A DNA stretch of 22,109 nucleotides from the NCBI GenBank assembly GCA_964576465.1, contig CAZNXE010000065.1, forward strand, positions 1-22,109, in the 5' to 3' direction. Origin of the DNA: CAZNXE01 sp964576465 (GTDB taxonomy: Bacteria > Planctomycetota > Planctomycetia > Pirellulales > JAEUIK01). The notes beneath the pieces are model-generated. The model saw only the letters and a program-made list of their open reading frames with translations, was not told where the DNA came from and made no database searches. The translations under genes and the position numbers were made by a program. Shown here piece by piece: positions 1-7,696 of this stretch (the stretch's first letter is position 1; each line of letters begins with the position of its first letter).

Positions 1-909
1 ATCGGCCGCATCGGGGTGATCGAGCGTGCGGAGCCATGTGGATTGTTGGAGCAGCATGCGTGTGACGATCATCGGATCCGATTGCTGCGGTGCACGGGCT
101 AAGGCCTTTGCCTCGGCTTCGACGAATTGGTCCCAGGTCTCTGTCGGAGTCTTGGGTGAGGTGCGAAGATCGGCGTACGCCTGTAACCAACGGGCCGCCG
201 GGCGGGGGCTGGTTGCGATCGCAGCTTGAATCACTTCCCGTCGACGTGCCCAACGTTGCTCGTCAATCACTTCGAGCGAACTCTGAGGCGGTGGTTCAAC
301 CAGCGACAACGCCCAGGCGGCTGTTTCGTCGGCCGGTTGTCCCTTGGGAAATTGGTCCCACAGTTCGCGACCGGAGTCTTGCTCAATCACCAGCAAGGCG
401 GCCCATTTCGACAGCAACTCATTGCGTTGAAAACGAGCCAGACGACAAAGTGCTTCCAGACCTTGGTCGTCGGGCAATGCGGCGAGTTGCTGCATACGTT
501 TGCGGCGCATCACGCCGTCGATCTGATCGAAATCGGAGAGCAGTTCGCGAACTTTGGCCGGATCTTCATCGTCGATCCACTGCACGTCCAACAGCCGCAA
601 GAGATAGCGTGCGCGGGCCGCGACTTCGATGTCGTCGTGGTGTTCGGCAACCATCAGGGCATCGAACGCCTTGAACCCCTTGGCGGCAAGTTCTTGCTGC
701 GCCCGTTCGCGGACGAAGAAGCTGTCGTGCCCGAGTTGGTTGATCAGCTCCACGATGTGGACAGGGACTGTCGGCGACCCGTTCGTTTTTTCAACGGTCG
801 TCTCGTCCACGGCCAACGCCTGGATCGAAGCGAGCATCAGCGCCCATCCAACGAGGACGCAGATCGATCCAGATCGCCGCAACCAGCAATGTTTGGCGAG
901 TCGATTCAC
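1..909 (-). CDS. Secreted helical-repeat (HEAT-like) protein, N-terminal part
   Basis: An open minus-strand frame of 303 codons runs off the left edge, so the C-terminus is missing. I start it at the GTG at 909: an in-frame TGA lies 12 codons upstream, no in-frame ATG intervenes, and a GGAG sits 8 nt before the GTG. Residues 1-33 form a signal peptide (basic N-region with RR, hydrophobic core around ICVLVGWALMLA, and an ALA cleavage motif). From about residue 50, the stretch 'LINQLGHDSFFVRERAQQEL' resembles the opening helix pair of HEAT-like repeats in planctomycete secreted proteins, and the rest is predicted helical and charged. No catalytic motif is visible. The likely role is a periplasmic protein-interaction scaffold, which is inference. 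It lies 190 bp downstream of the TlpA-like gene on the same strand and could be co-transcribed with it. Confidence 0.75.
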   Translation of the reverse strand, partial: MNRLAKHCWLRRSGSICVLVGWALMLASIQALAVDETTVEKTNGSPTVPVHIVELINQLGHDSFFVRERAQQELAAKGFKAFDALMVAEHHDDIEVAARARYLLRLLDVQWIDDEDPAKVRELLSDFDQIDGVMRRKRMQQLAALPDDQGLEALCRLARFQRNELLSKWAALLVIEQDSGRELWDQFPKGQPADETAAWALSLVEPPPQSSLEVIDEQRWARRREVIQAAIATSPRPAARWLQAYADLRTSPKTPTETWDQFVEAEAKALARAPQQSDPMIVTRMLLQQSTWLRTLDHPDAAD

Positions 910-1099
910 GTTGATGGCTCCAGAGGGGGCGATCGTTGGGCTTCAGATTGTAAACGCTGTGGCGACACGAAGCGCGCTGCAGACGTGCCTTATCAGGAGT
1001 GTGTGACCACGCTTGTAGCATAGTCGACACCACGAAAGCGGAGCAAGTTCGTCTGTCGCAAGCCGATCTACCACGTGCTCCAACCGCTCGGGGCAGCGA

Positions 1100-1747
1100 T
1101 CAGTCGGCGTTCGCGACTTGTTTGCTCGCGAGTAACACTTCGACGGCCAGTTCGATGTCTTCTGGTTTGGGCGATGGACTCGTGGGATCGCCGAAAACGA
1201 ATTTCTTCACCAACTGGCCATCTTGATCGAACAGTTGATAGTGCGGCACGGCAATTTCGATCTCAAACGACTCGAACAGATTCTCGCCGTCGTCGCCCTT
1301 GAGAATGAATGCCTTCAAATCTCCGCCTTGCGTGCTGAGAAATTCAGCTACGGCTTGTTTGCTGGAATCATTCGGTTCGTCAACGCTGGCGGCGACGACA
1401 ATGAGCCCCTTGTCGCCGAATTTGCGCTGTAGTTCGACGGTATGCGGAAACTGTTCTTTGCAGGTCCCACACCAGGTTGCCCAGTAATCAACGAAGATCA
1501 CCTTACCCTTGTGTTTCGCCAGAAATTGATCGAACCCCGCCTTGTCGACAAACTCAACATCGGCGGCCGTAACTTCGGGCGAAGTGTCGGTAAGGCTGGC
1601 GGCATGGGCGTCGTCGGTTCCAGCTTTGTAGACCTTAACCACGCCGGTCGTCTCCGACGTCGACGAATCGCATCCGGTCGTCGTGAGCAAGGTGAGAGAC
1701 AGACCGATGATTAAGAGCAATAAAGGAAGCTCAACGTTGCGTCTCAT
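1100..1747 (-). CDS. TlpA/ResA-like thioredoxin-fold lipoprotein
   Basis: 215 aa. The N-terminus (MRRNVELPLLLLIIGLSLTL) is a signal peptide ending in TTTGC, a loose lipobox that would lipidate Cys26. A thioredoxin-like domain of the TlpA/AhpC-TSA type covers about residues 62-205. It carries the active-site motif W92-C-G-T-C96-K and the cis-proline signature V-P167-H. Relatives of this type act outside the cytoplasm as thiol-disulfide reductases or oxidases, for example in cytochrome c maturation or envelope stress. The substrate cannot be read from sequence. The ATG at 1747 is preceded by GGAG with a 9-nt spacer. A second exported thioredoxin-fold gene lies 176 bp upstream on the same strand, but a terminator separates them, so they probably form separate transcripts. 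Confidence 0.88.
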   Translation of the reverse strand: MRRNVELPLLLLIIGLSLTLLTTTGCDSSTSETTGVVKVYKAGTDDAHAASLTDTSPEVTAADVEFVDKAGFDQFLAKHKGKVIFVDYWATWCGTCKEQFPHTVELQRKFGDKGLIVVAASVDEPNDSSKQAVAEFLSTQGGDLKAFILKGDDGENLFESFEIEIAVPHYQLFDQDGQLVKKFVFGDPTSPSPKPEDIELAVEVLLASKQVANAD

Positions 1748-1848
1748 CGCGTTGTTCTCCGTAGAAGATTCAGCCGGGGCTGGTCACCATTGATGCGAAG
1801 GGGCACCCCTCGAGTCGTCGCCCAGTTCATCGGAATCGGAGGCGAAAC

Positions 1849-1880
1849 AAAAAACGGCCGCCGTCGGCCATTGGCGGCCG
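1849..1880 (-). terminator. Rho-independent terminator of the upstream redoxin gene
   Basis: An 8-bp GC-only stem (1855-1862 pairing with 1873-1880, CGGCCGCC/GGCGGCCG) has a 10-nt loop. On the minus strand it is followed at once by six T (A-run at 1849-1854). It begins 43 nt after the stop codon at 1924 of the minus-strand redoxin gene. This is the clearest intrinsic terminator in the window. A partly alternative pairing with the following GGCGGCG is possible. Confidence 0.75.
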
Positions 1881-1923
1881 GCGGCGAGCCGTATCGGTCA
1901 ATATCCAATAATTCGCATGGTGC

Positions 1924-2550
1924 TCATTCGTACCTGATGCCACAGCCCTGCTGTCGAGTTTCACCAACTTTGGGCGCCTCGCCGGCCAACGTGGAGTCGA
2001 TTGCCGCTCGCAGATAGTCTTTTTGCACTTCGGCAGCACTCAAAGGACTATCGTCCATGGCGCCCATGTAGACGACCTTGCGGTCCCCGTCGAGCAAGAA
2101 GAAGTGAGGCGTTACCGCAGCACCATACGCCCGGGCAGATGCTTGGGTGTCATCGTAGAGGTAAGGGAAGTTGAATCCCTTCTGCGTGGCTCGCTCTTTC
2201 ATTTTGTCGAGCTTGTCACCCTCAACATTGTTCACATTGATGGCGACCAGCTTTAAACCGCGTGCTTCGTATTCGGCCTGCAACTCGATCATGCGATCTT
2301 CACAGGCAACTGCCACCGGGCAGCTATTGCAGGTGAACACCAAAACAACGAGCTTGGCGTCCTTGTAGTCTGCAAGGCTGTGTTGCTTGTCATCGGTGCC
2401 GACAATGCCGGTGAAATCCGGAGCTTGATCACCTACGTTCAAGACCTTGTTCCAACGACCGGCCTGAGTGGCCGAAGTTACTAGAGTGGCTGTTACCAAA
2501 GTGACTACCGCCAATGCGGCGGTCAGCCGTAAGCTTCGATACCTCAACAT
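1924..2550 (-). CDS. Exported thioredoxin-fold protein (redoxin / AhpC-TSA type, CNSC active site)
   Basis: 208 aa. Residues 1-30 are a signal peptide ending near ATQA. The AhpC/TSA-redoxin domain follows ('VGDQAPDF' at about 39-46). It has a CXXC active site C74-N-S-C77, an extra Cys83 in the same helix, and the cis-Pro signature V-T-P148-H-F. The C-terminal tail ends QGC203GIRYE. A single cysteine in a short C-terminal tail is usual in this group of planctomycete and Bacteroidetes thioredoxin-family proteins. The role is probably periplasmic thiol redox chemistry or peroxide reduction, with the substrate unknown. The ATG at 2550 has AGGAG 9 nt upstream. An intrinsic terminator follows the gene at 1849-1880. 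Confidence 0.87.
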   Translation of the reverse strand: MLRYRSLRLTAALAVVTLVTATLVTSATQAGRWNKVLNVGDQAPDFTGIVGTDDKQHSLADYKDAKLVVLVFTCNSCPVAVACEDRMIELQAEYEARGLKLVAINVNNVEGDKLDKMKERATQKGFNFPYLYDDTQASARAYGAAVTPHFFLLDGDRKVVYMGAMDDSPLSAAEVQKDYLRAAIDSTLAGEAPKVGETRQQGCGIRYE

Positions 2551-3137
2551 TCGACCTGTCTCCTTTTGTGTGACACTACGCGGGGGGAAATGATCTCAAG
2601 ATCGGCCAACCTGTTTGTGTGCTCGCAATCGCGCTCCCGCCACCGTTGTTCAGCTAGCACCACCTGGGTACCAAGTGCTTGTTGGCTGAGGTTAGTCTGC
2701 CCAGCCCATCGGGGGATGTCAACTGCCGCCGCAACGGGGTCGCTAGCGAGGATTTACAAGGATTTCGGCGGGCTGGATCAGAAAACGGCATCAATGCGGG
2801 GGGATGCATTCAGTGGCATGTACGCACCGATATCCTCACCGGTGCTCATGGCCCTGTTACGAACTAGACTCCCTATCGGTTCGCGCTTTGCCACACTTTT
2901 CTTTGGGCGGCTTCGGTAATGAGCCCCGGCATCGATAACAACAAGTGGCATGGATTGGCATGGATACTTCGGAATCAACAATACATGCCAGGTGGAACCG
3001 GCAACAGCGCGCGGGTTCGCTGGCCAGACGAAAGACGTTCTGCGATACTGAGCAGTTCGGCACCGCTGGTCAATCTGTCAGCGGAGTGCCGACTGCTTTC
3101 ATCGAAAGATTCGACGGGATCGTTGGGGGGCCTGAGA
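2551..3137. other. Divergent intergenic region, no gene seen
   Basis: These 587 bases separate the minus-strand redoxin gene from the plus-strand acidic lipoprotein, so they should hold promoters for both. Small reading frames in several phases have unlike-coding compositions (many Cys, Trp and Arg). The lipoprotein frame stays open upstream to an ATG at 2919, but I judge that part non-coding. I could not identify a convincing -35/-10 pair or structured RNA. Confidence 0.5.
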
Positions 3138-5369
3138 ATGTGTGACATGAATTTACTTGTAAGAAACCTGGAACGTATAAGCCAGGCTCGTGTGTATCGA
3201 TTCGGAGTGTGCGAAAGAGTGACCGGACTGTTTCACACAAGCGGGGTTTGCCTCTTGGCGCTGGGCATGCTGTTCAGTGTCGGCTGCGGGGGCAGCGAAC
3301 CAGCTGAGACAAGTAACCTTGGGGCGCAGGCAAACGAATTGCCACCTCCCCCGGCGGAAGAAGCGGATCGCCCAACGGTTGATGCGGAGGAAGCCCAGCC
3401 AGAGAAAGAGTCGGCGGATGAGGGCGAGATGGACGCCGCGACCGTCGATGCGGAGCCTGTGCCTGAGGAGGAAGTCGAAGAGCAAGTACCGGAAAAGCGT
3501 GAGCGTCCCAAAGACTTTGCTGAATGGACTCTCGACGAATATCGCGATGAACACGCCGAGAGCGGCAGCCGTTTTCAAAAGGGCGTCGAGTATCTCGCGG
3601 AGAACAAGGTCGATGATCCTGAAACGGCGCAACTCCTTAGCGAGTTGTTAGAGTATCACGAGCCACAAGCCGAGGCGCCTCCCGAGACCGATGACGAACG
3701 TGAACTCAGGCGCTACGAACAGCAGAAAAATTCGCAACTTCGCAAAGCTCGTTCTTTCCAGAGCGGCAGTTCGCGAGCGATCATCGCCGCGCTAGGCCTC
3801 ATCGGCACCGACGTATCCATCGATACGCTCACCAAGGTGATTGCGGGTTCGCTTGATACGGGTCTTGAACCGCGCCGCGTTTGCGATGCAGCCCTGAAGA
3901 TGCTGATAGGAATTCGGGATGACAAGGTGCAAGAGTTCATCTACTTGGCGGTGACCGCACCGGCGCAGGTTCGCCCTGTCGACGATGGGTCGTTTCCGCC
4001 GGAACAGGTTCAGTCGCGGGTGGTTCGAGAGTTGCCTTCTCTTGCGAAGCACGACTTACGCACGAGATTGGGAAAATATGCCGCCGAAGCTGGACCCGAG
4101 GACCCTGCCTTTCAGGGCATTTGGAAACTGCTGGTCGCGCCGCGAGCCGATAATCTACGTGGTCAGTTGTTGCTGTATCTAAGCCCGAAGCTTGAAGAGC
4201 GAGAGTCAAAGCAATTACGCAACTTGTTCACACAACACTCACGGCGAGTTTTGGACGACTTGCTGGGCGTTCCCGTGGACGCAAAGTCGAATCCCCGGTC
4301 GCGTACTTCGTCGGGATCGGGAATCAATCTTTTTGGCGGCGGGACATCGCGCAAGGCATCAGCCGTCGAGGATAGTGATGCTGATCTGACTTATGAAGTC
4401 GTGCGAGAGTTGTGGTCCCTGCGTTTTCTTGCCGCGGTCTCCAGCGAGATGCAAGGGGCAGGCGACATGAAGAGCCTGCTGGGGGTCATCGATCTGATTG
4501 CATCCATTCCCGTCGATGCACTCCGTCAAGGTGCCCAGGGCTATTTGGAAGAACACTGGAATGAAGTCGTTCTGCTAAACGATCGCAGCTTGCCGGAGAA
4601 ACTTGCAAATGCCGTGCAGGATCCCGGTTTGCTACTCGTCTATAAGTCGGTACCACGGCACCGCGATCCGCAGGTTCGGGCCCAACGCCGCGATCCAACT
4701 AAGAAAGCCGATGCTCGTCGAAAGCCACGCAGGGCTACATCGCCAAAGAAAGATCCGCGTCAGCTCAAGGAGGAATCAAAATACATTTGGTTGGAGACGA
4801 CGGAGTTGATGGTCCAGGCGATCAATGCCCGGATGCACGCCGCGGCGACAGCTCCTGACGAAGCGGCGACGGAGGATGACGCAACACCTGGAAGCGACGC
4901 AGCTCCATCTGCGGAAAACCAATTGCCGGCCGATTTCGACCTCCCCTTCGAGCTTCACGAGAGCGCGGAGATTGTGGTGACCCATCGAGTTCGGTGGCCC
5001 GATGATGCCCAAGACCGTATCAAGGACCAGAAACTGTCACCCTTGGAAGTGCGCTATGTGCGGATCGAATGCGAAGATGTTGTGTCGAAGGTAACAACAC
5101 ACTATCAACGTCAGCTCGATCGGCCGCAATCACGGTATCTGGAAAACGACGGTCGCTGGCTCGATCTCGTGGAAGCCTTGGACACGGGCTGGAATCAATC
5201 GACTGACATCGTGGTTCAACGTGTTGCCGAAAAGAAGAAATCGTTGAACGTTCAAGATCAACGCCGAGGGCGCAACGAGAAAGAATCGTTGATCGTGGAA
5301 ATTCTCATCATCGCCACCGAGGATGCCACGCCCGATGAGTCGGAAGACGATGAAGATGATGAGAATTAA
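3138..5369 (+). CDS. Large acidic lipoprotein of unknown function
   Basis: 743 aa from the ATG at 3138. I do not recognise the family. A hydrophobic segment (VCLLALGMLF) followed by SVGC-GG gives a lipobox-like site at Cys50, so the mature protein is probably a lipoprotein. An acidic, Pro/Glu-rich linker follows (about residues 55-120). Then come helical regions resembling HEAT/armadillo helices ('AIIAALGLIGTDVSIDTLTK'), a basic segment around 530-555, and an acidic C-terminal tail (DESEDDEDDEN). The start is uncertain. The frame is open to 2919, ATGs lie at 3138 and 3147, and GTGs at 3207 and 3219 would give a more normal short n-region before the hydrophobic core, with GGAG at 3204-3207. 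The stop lies only 25 bp from the converging response-regulator gene. Confidence 0.72.
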   Translation: MCDMNLLVRNLERISQARVYRFGVCERVTGLFHTSGVCLLALGMLFSVGCGGSEPAETSNLGAQANELPPPPAEEADRPTVDAEEAQPEKESADEGEMDAATVDAEPVPEEEVEEQVPEKRERPKDFAEWTLDEYRDEHAESGSRFQKGVEYLAENKVDDPETAQLLSELLEYHEPQAEAPPETDDERELRRYEQQKNSQLRKARSFQSGSSRAIIAALGLIGTDVSIDTLTKVIAGSLDTGLEPRRVCDAALKMLIGIRDDKVQEFIYLAVTAPAQVRPVDDGSFPPEQVQSRVVRELPSLAKHDLRTRLGKYAAEAGPEDPAFQGIWKLLVAPRADNLRGQLLLYLSPKLEERESKQLRNLFTQHSRRVLDDLLGVPVDAKSNPRSRTSSGSGINLFGGGTSRKASAVEDSDADLTYEVVRELWSLRFLAAVSSEMQGAGDMKSLLGVIDLIASIPVDALRQGAQGYLEEHWNEVVLLNDRSLPEKLANAVQDPGLLLVYKSVPRHRDPQVRAQRRDPTKKADARRKPRRATSPKKDPRQLKEESKYIWLETTELMVQAINARMHAAATAPDEAATEDDATPGSDAAPSAENQLPADFDLPFELHESAEIVVTHRVRWPDDAQDRIKDQKLSPLEVRYVRIECEDVVSKVTTHYQRQLDRPQSRYLENDGRWLDLVEALDTGWNQSTDIVVQRVAEKKKSLNVQDQRRGRNEKESLIVEILIIATEDATPDESEDDEDDEN

Positions 5370-5394
5370 CGATTCGGTGGAGCGGGTTATACGC

Positions 5395-5847
5395 TCAGTT
5401 CGTAGGGCCTTCGGAGTTCTCGATACCTTCGATGTAACGCCGCAGTCGTTCGAGTTCGTCGGTCACGTGACGTAGTCGGAGCATGTTCTCGACGCGTTTA
5501 ACCAATTCGACTTGGTTGACGGGCTTGCTCAAGAAATCGTCGGTGCCCGCGCTCACGGCGCGTTCGATGTCGCCCAGTTCGTTCAGCGCGGTGACCATCA
5601 AGATCATGATCGTGCTTGTGGCGGGGTCGTCTTTGAGTTTCTTGCAAACTTCAAACCCGCTGAGCTTCGGCATCATGATGTCGAGCAGGATCAGATCGGG
5701 ATTGAATTCCTTGACTTTCTCCAGCGTGTCGTGCCCGTCGACGGCGACCGCCATGGTGGCGTCGACATCGGAGAGATAGGCTTCGAGCAGTTCGACGTTC
5801 GTCGGATTGTCATCGGCGATTAGAATACGACTCTTTGTATCGGGCAT
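5395..5847 (-). CDS. Single-domain response regulator (CheY/DivK-like receiver)
   Basis: 150 aa, essentially one receiver domain. Acidic pocket D12-D13, phospho-acceptor D56 in the LLDIMMP motif, switch Thr86 (MVTA) and Lys108 in SKP are all present, so phosphorylation should be intact. A short charged helix of coiled-coil type (DELERLRRYIEGIE, about 129-142) follows the domain instead of a DNA-binding or enzymatic output. It probably acts by protein interaction, like DivK or CheY, or as a phosphorelay intermediate. No histidine kinase lies in the window, so its partner is unknown. The ATG at 5847 has GGAG 6 nt upstream. The gene converges with the acidic lipoprotein gene and lies 131 bp downstream of glyA on the same strand. 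Confidence 0.93.
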   Translation of the reverse strand: MPDTKSRILIADDNPTNVELLEAYLSDVDATMAVAVDGHDTLEKVKEFNPDLILLDIMMPKLSGFEVCKKLKDDPATSTIMILMVTALNELGDIERAVSAGTDDFLSKPVNQVELVKRVENMLRLRHVTDELERLRRYIEGIENSEGPTN

Positions 5848-5946
5848 CTTCCACTCCAGCCGTTATGTTCGGCCGTGTTGTAAGGGGTTGGCTGAGGGTA
5901 CCTGAGGGTTTCAAATGGTTGCGATTGTTCGATTGCCAAGAGTCCA

Positions 5947-5963
5947 CCGCGTGACACACGCGG
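5947..5963 (-). terminator. Perfect hairpin just downstream of glyA
   Basis: A perfect 7-bp inverted repeat (CCGCGTG / CACGCGG) with a 3-nt loop begins 16 nt after the glyA stop codon. No T-run follows on the minus strand, so it may be a Rho-independent terminator of weak type, a 3'-end stabilising hairpin, or chance. Confidence 0.4.
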
Positions 5964-5978
5964 CATGCATGATTGGGC

Positions 5979-7262
5979 TCACACGGCTGCGGGACCGCCC
6001 ACGGCCATATCATTGTCTGCCAATCGCACTGCCGGAACTGGAAACTGCTGACAAAGCTCTCGGATCTCGCCCCGCACCCGCTCGCCAATCGAACGATCGT
6101 CGGGAGCCTTCAATACGGCGAGAATCCACTGGCCAACTTTCAGCATCTCGTCAGTGCCCATGCCTCGGGTCGTGATCGCTGGCGTGCCGATGCGAATTCC
6201 AGACGGATCCATTGGTTTGCGCTGGTCGTAAGGGATCATGTTTTTATTGACCGTGATGCCGCACTCGTCGAGCACCCCCTCGGCCTGTTTTCCGCCAATG
6301 CCCAACGGCGTGACGTCGACGAGCAGCAGATGATTGTCGGTGCCGCCGGATGAAAGTTTGAGCCCTCCTTCGAGCAATGTTTCGCCCAAGGTTTTGGCGT
6401 TGTCGATGACTTGTTGGGCATAACACTTGAAGTCGTCTCGTAGTGCCTCGCCGAAGCAGATTGCTTTACCCGCGACGATGTGCATTAGCGGCCCGCCTTG
6501 CAGCCCCGGAAATACGCTTCGATCGACTTCCTTGGCGTCACCAACTCGGCACATGACCATCCCCGACCGTGGACCGCGCAAGGTCTTGTGTGTTGTCGTC
6601 GTTACGAAGTCGGCGACGGGGACCGGGTTGTCGTGAAGGCCTGCCGCCACGAGACCAGCATAATGGGCCATGTCGACCATCAACTTCGCGCCAACCTCGC
6701 GGGCAATCTCGGCAAACTTGCCGTGCTCGATCTCGCGAGGATAGGCACTGGCGCCGGCCACAATCATCTTGGGGCGATGTTCGCGTGCCAGTTTGGCTAG
6801 CTGATCGAAGTCGATGCGTTGGGTATCAACCGTCACGCCGTAACTCTTGAATTGATAGAGGCGGCCAGAAATATTGAGCTTCATGCCGTGGGTCAGGTGG
6901 CCACCATGCGCCAGATCCATGCCCAACACGGTGTCACCCGGCTTGAGCGCCGTCAGATAAACAGCCATGTTCGCTTGACTGCCGGAGTGGGGCTGCACGT
7001 TTACGTGTTCGGCGCCGAATAGCTGCTTCGCGCGGTCGCGAGCCAAATCCTCGGCCACGTCGACAAACTTGCAGCCGCCGTAATATCTGCGGCCAGGATA
7101 TCCTTCCGCATATTTGTTGGTCAGTACGCTGCCGGCAGCCTGTTGAATGGCGGGGCTGACATAATTCTCGCTGGCGATCAGTTCCAGGCCGTCTTGCTGT
7201 CGATCTATCTCGGAAGAGATGGCGGACCAAACCTCCGGGTCCTCGCGCTCAATCCAATTCAT
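5979..7262 (-). CDS. glyA: Serine hydroxymethyltransferase
   Basis: 427 aa, normal length for bacterial SHMT. It converts serine and tetrahydrofolate to glycine and 5,10-methylene-THF in the cytoplasm, using pyridoxal phosphate. Family signatures run throughout: LIASENYVS near the N-terminus, YAEGYPGRRYYGG, NVQPHSGSQAN, the DMAHYAGLVAAG segment (His200) and the PLP-lysine motif TTTTHK226TLRGPR. The frame could start six codons earlier at 7280, but those codons are made of the Shine-Dalgarno sequence itself, so ATG 7262 is the real start. It stands alone here. The preceding gene on the same strand ends 434 bp upstream, so glyA probably has its own promoter in that gap. Confidence 0.97.
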   Translation of the reverse strand: MNWIEREDPEVWSAISSEIDRQQDGLELIASENYVSPAIQQAAGSVLTNKYAEGYPGRRYYGGCKFVDVAEDLARDRAKQLFGAEHVNVQPHSGSQANMAVYLTALKPGDTVLGMDLAHGGHLTHGMKLNISGRLYQFKSYGVTVDTQRIDFDQLAKLAREHRPKMIVAGASAYPREIEHGKFAEIAREVGAKLMVDMAHYAGLVAAGLHDNPVPVADFVTTTTHKTLRGPRSGMVMCRVGDAKEVDRSVFPGLQGGPLMHIVAGKAICFGEALRDDFKCYAQQVIDNAKTLGETLLEGGLKLSSGGTDNHLLLVDVTPLGIGGKQAEGVLDECGITVNKNMIPYDQRKPMDPSGIRIGTPAITTRGMGTDEMLKVGQWILAVLKAPDDRSIGERVRGEIRELCQQFPVPAVRLADNDMAVGGPAAV

Positions 7263-7682
7263 CACCAATAGCCTCCACATTCACGCGTGGTGTATTCAAC
7301 AAATGCCGATCCCGTCATCGATTTCGCTCAAAGACTGAGCTTCAGCTCAAGAGAGAAGTCGATCCAGACGGCCCATGGCCGAACAAGAGAGTACCCATTC
7401 TCAGAGTGGACCGTAAGTCCGTCAACCGGGAAACACGCCCGTGTTTGGCCCGAATTCGTGGCGGGGCCAGTTTCTTCGTGTATCGAGGGCTGTCCGGCAG
7501 AGCCACGACTCATCCTCCCGTGCTCACATTCCACAGGTGGTGTAAGGAGACGAGTGGTTCGCACCTTCGCGCACGTCCGATTTCGCGAGAACCGTCAGCA
7601 GTGGGAGGATTCGAGTTGCCGACTTACGACGACAACGACGCAGCAGATGCGGAACCATTGCCGGAGAACTGGCGTGGCGTGC
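7263..7682. other. glyA upstream region, no gene seen
   Basis: About 420 bases lie between the PqaA-RTX gene and glyA, both on the minus strand. It should contain the glyA promoter. A small hairpin, TGAGCT-TC-AGCTCA, is present near 7335-7348. I looked for a folate- or glycine-responsive leader but cannot identify one by eye. The short frames in this region lack coding character. Confidence 0.45.
7272..7276 (-). promoter_or_regulatory. Ribosome binding site of glyA (decides start)
   Basis: A perfect GGAGG on the minus strand lies 9 nt before the ATG at 7262. The upstream in-frame ATG at 7280 overlaps this site and has none of its own. Confidence 0.8.
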
Positions 7683-7696
7683 GGCTTGTTCAAGCC
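7683..7696 (-). terminator. Small hairpin abutting the PqaA-RTX stop codon
   Basis: A perfect inverted repeat, GGCTTG-TT-CAAGCC, starts directly after the minus-strand TAA stop. It can fold into a 5-bp stem with a tetraloop. No T-run follows, so a terminator role is only possible. Confidence 0.3.

Noticed and set aside
226..1023. Plus-strand frame of 265 codons
   Set aside because: It is the antisense of a minus-strand gene with signal peptide, RBS and helical-repeat sequence. The plus-strand translation has no coherent domain.
7263..7696. Glycine or tetrahydrofolate riboswitch in front of glyA
   Set aside because: I could not recognise the conserved core of either class by eye. A covariance-model search (Rfam) would be needed to reopen this.
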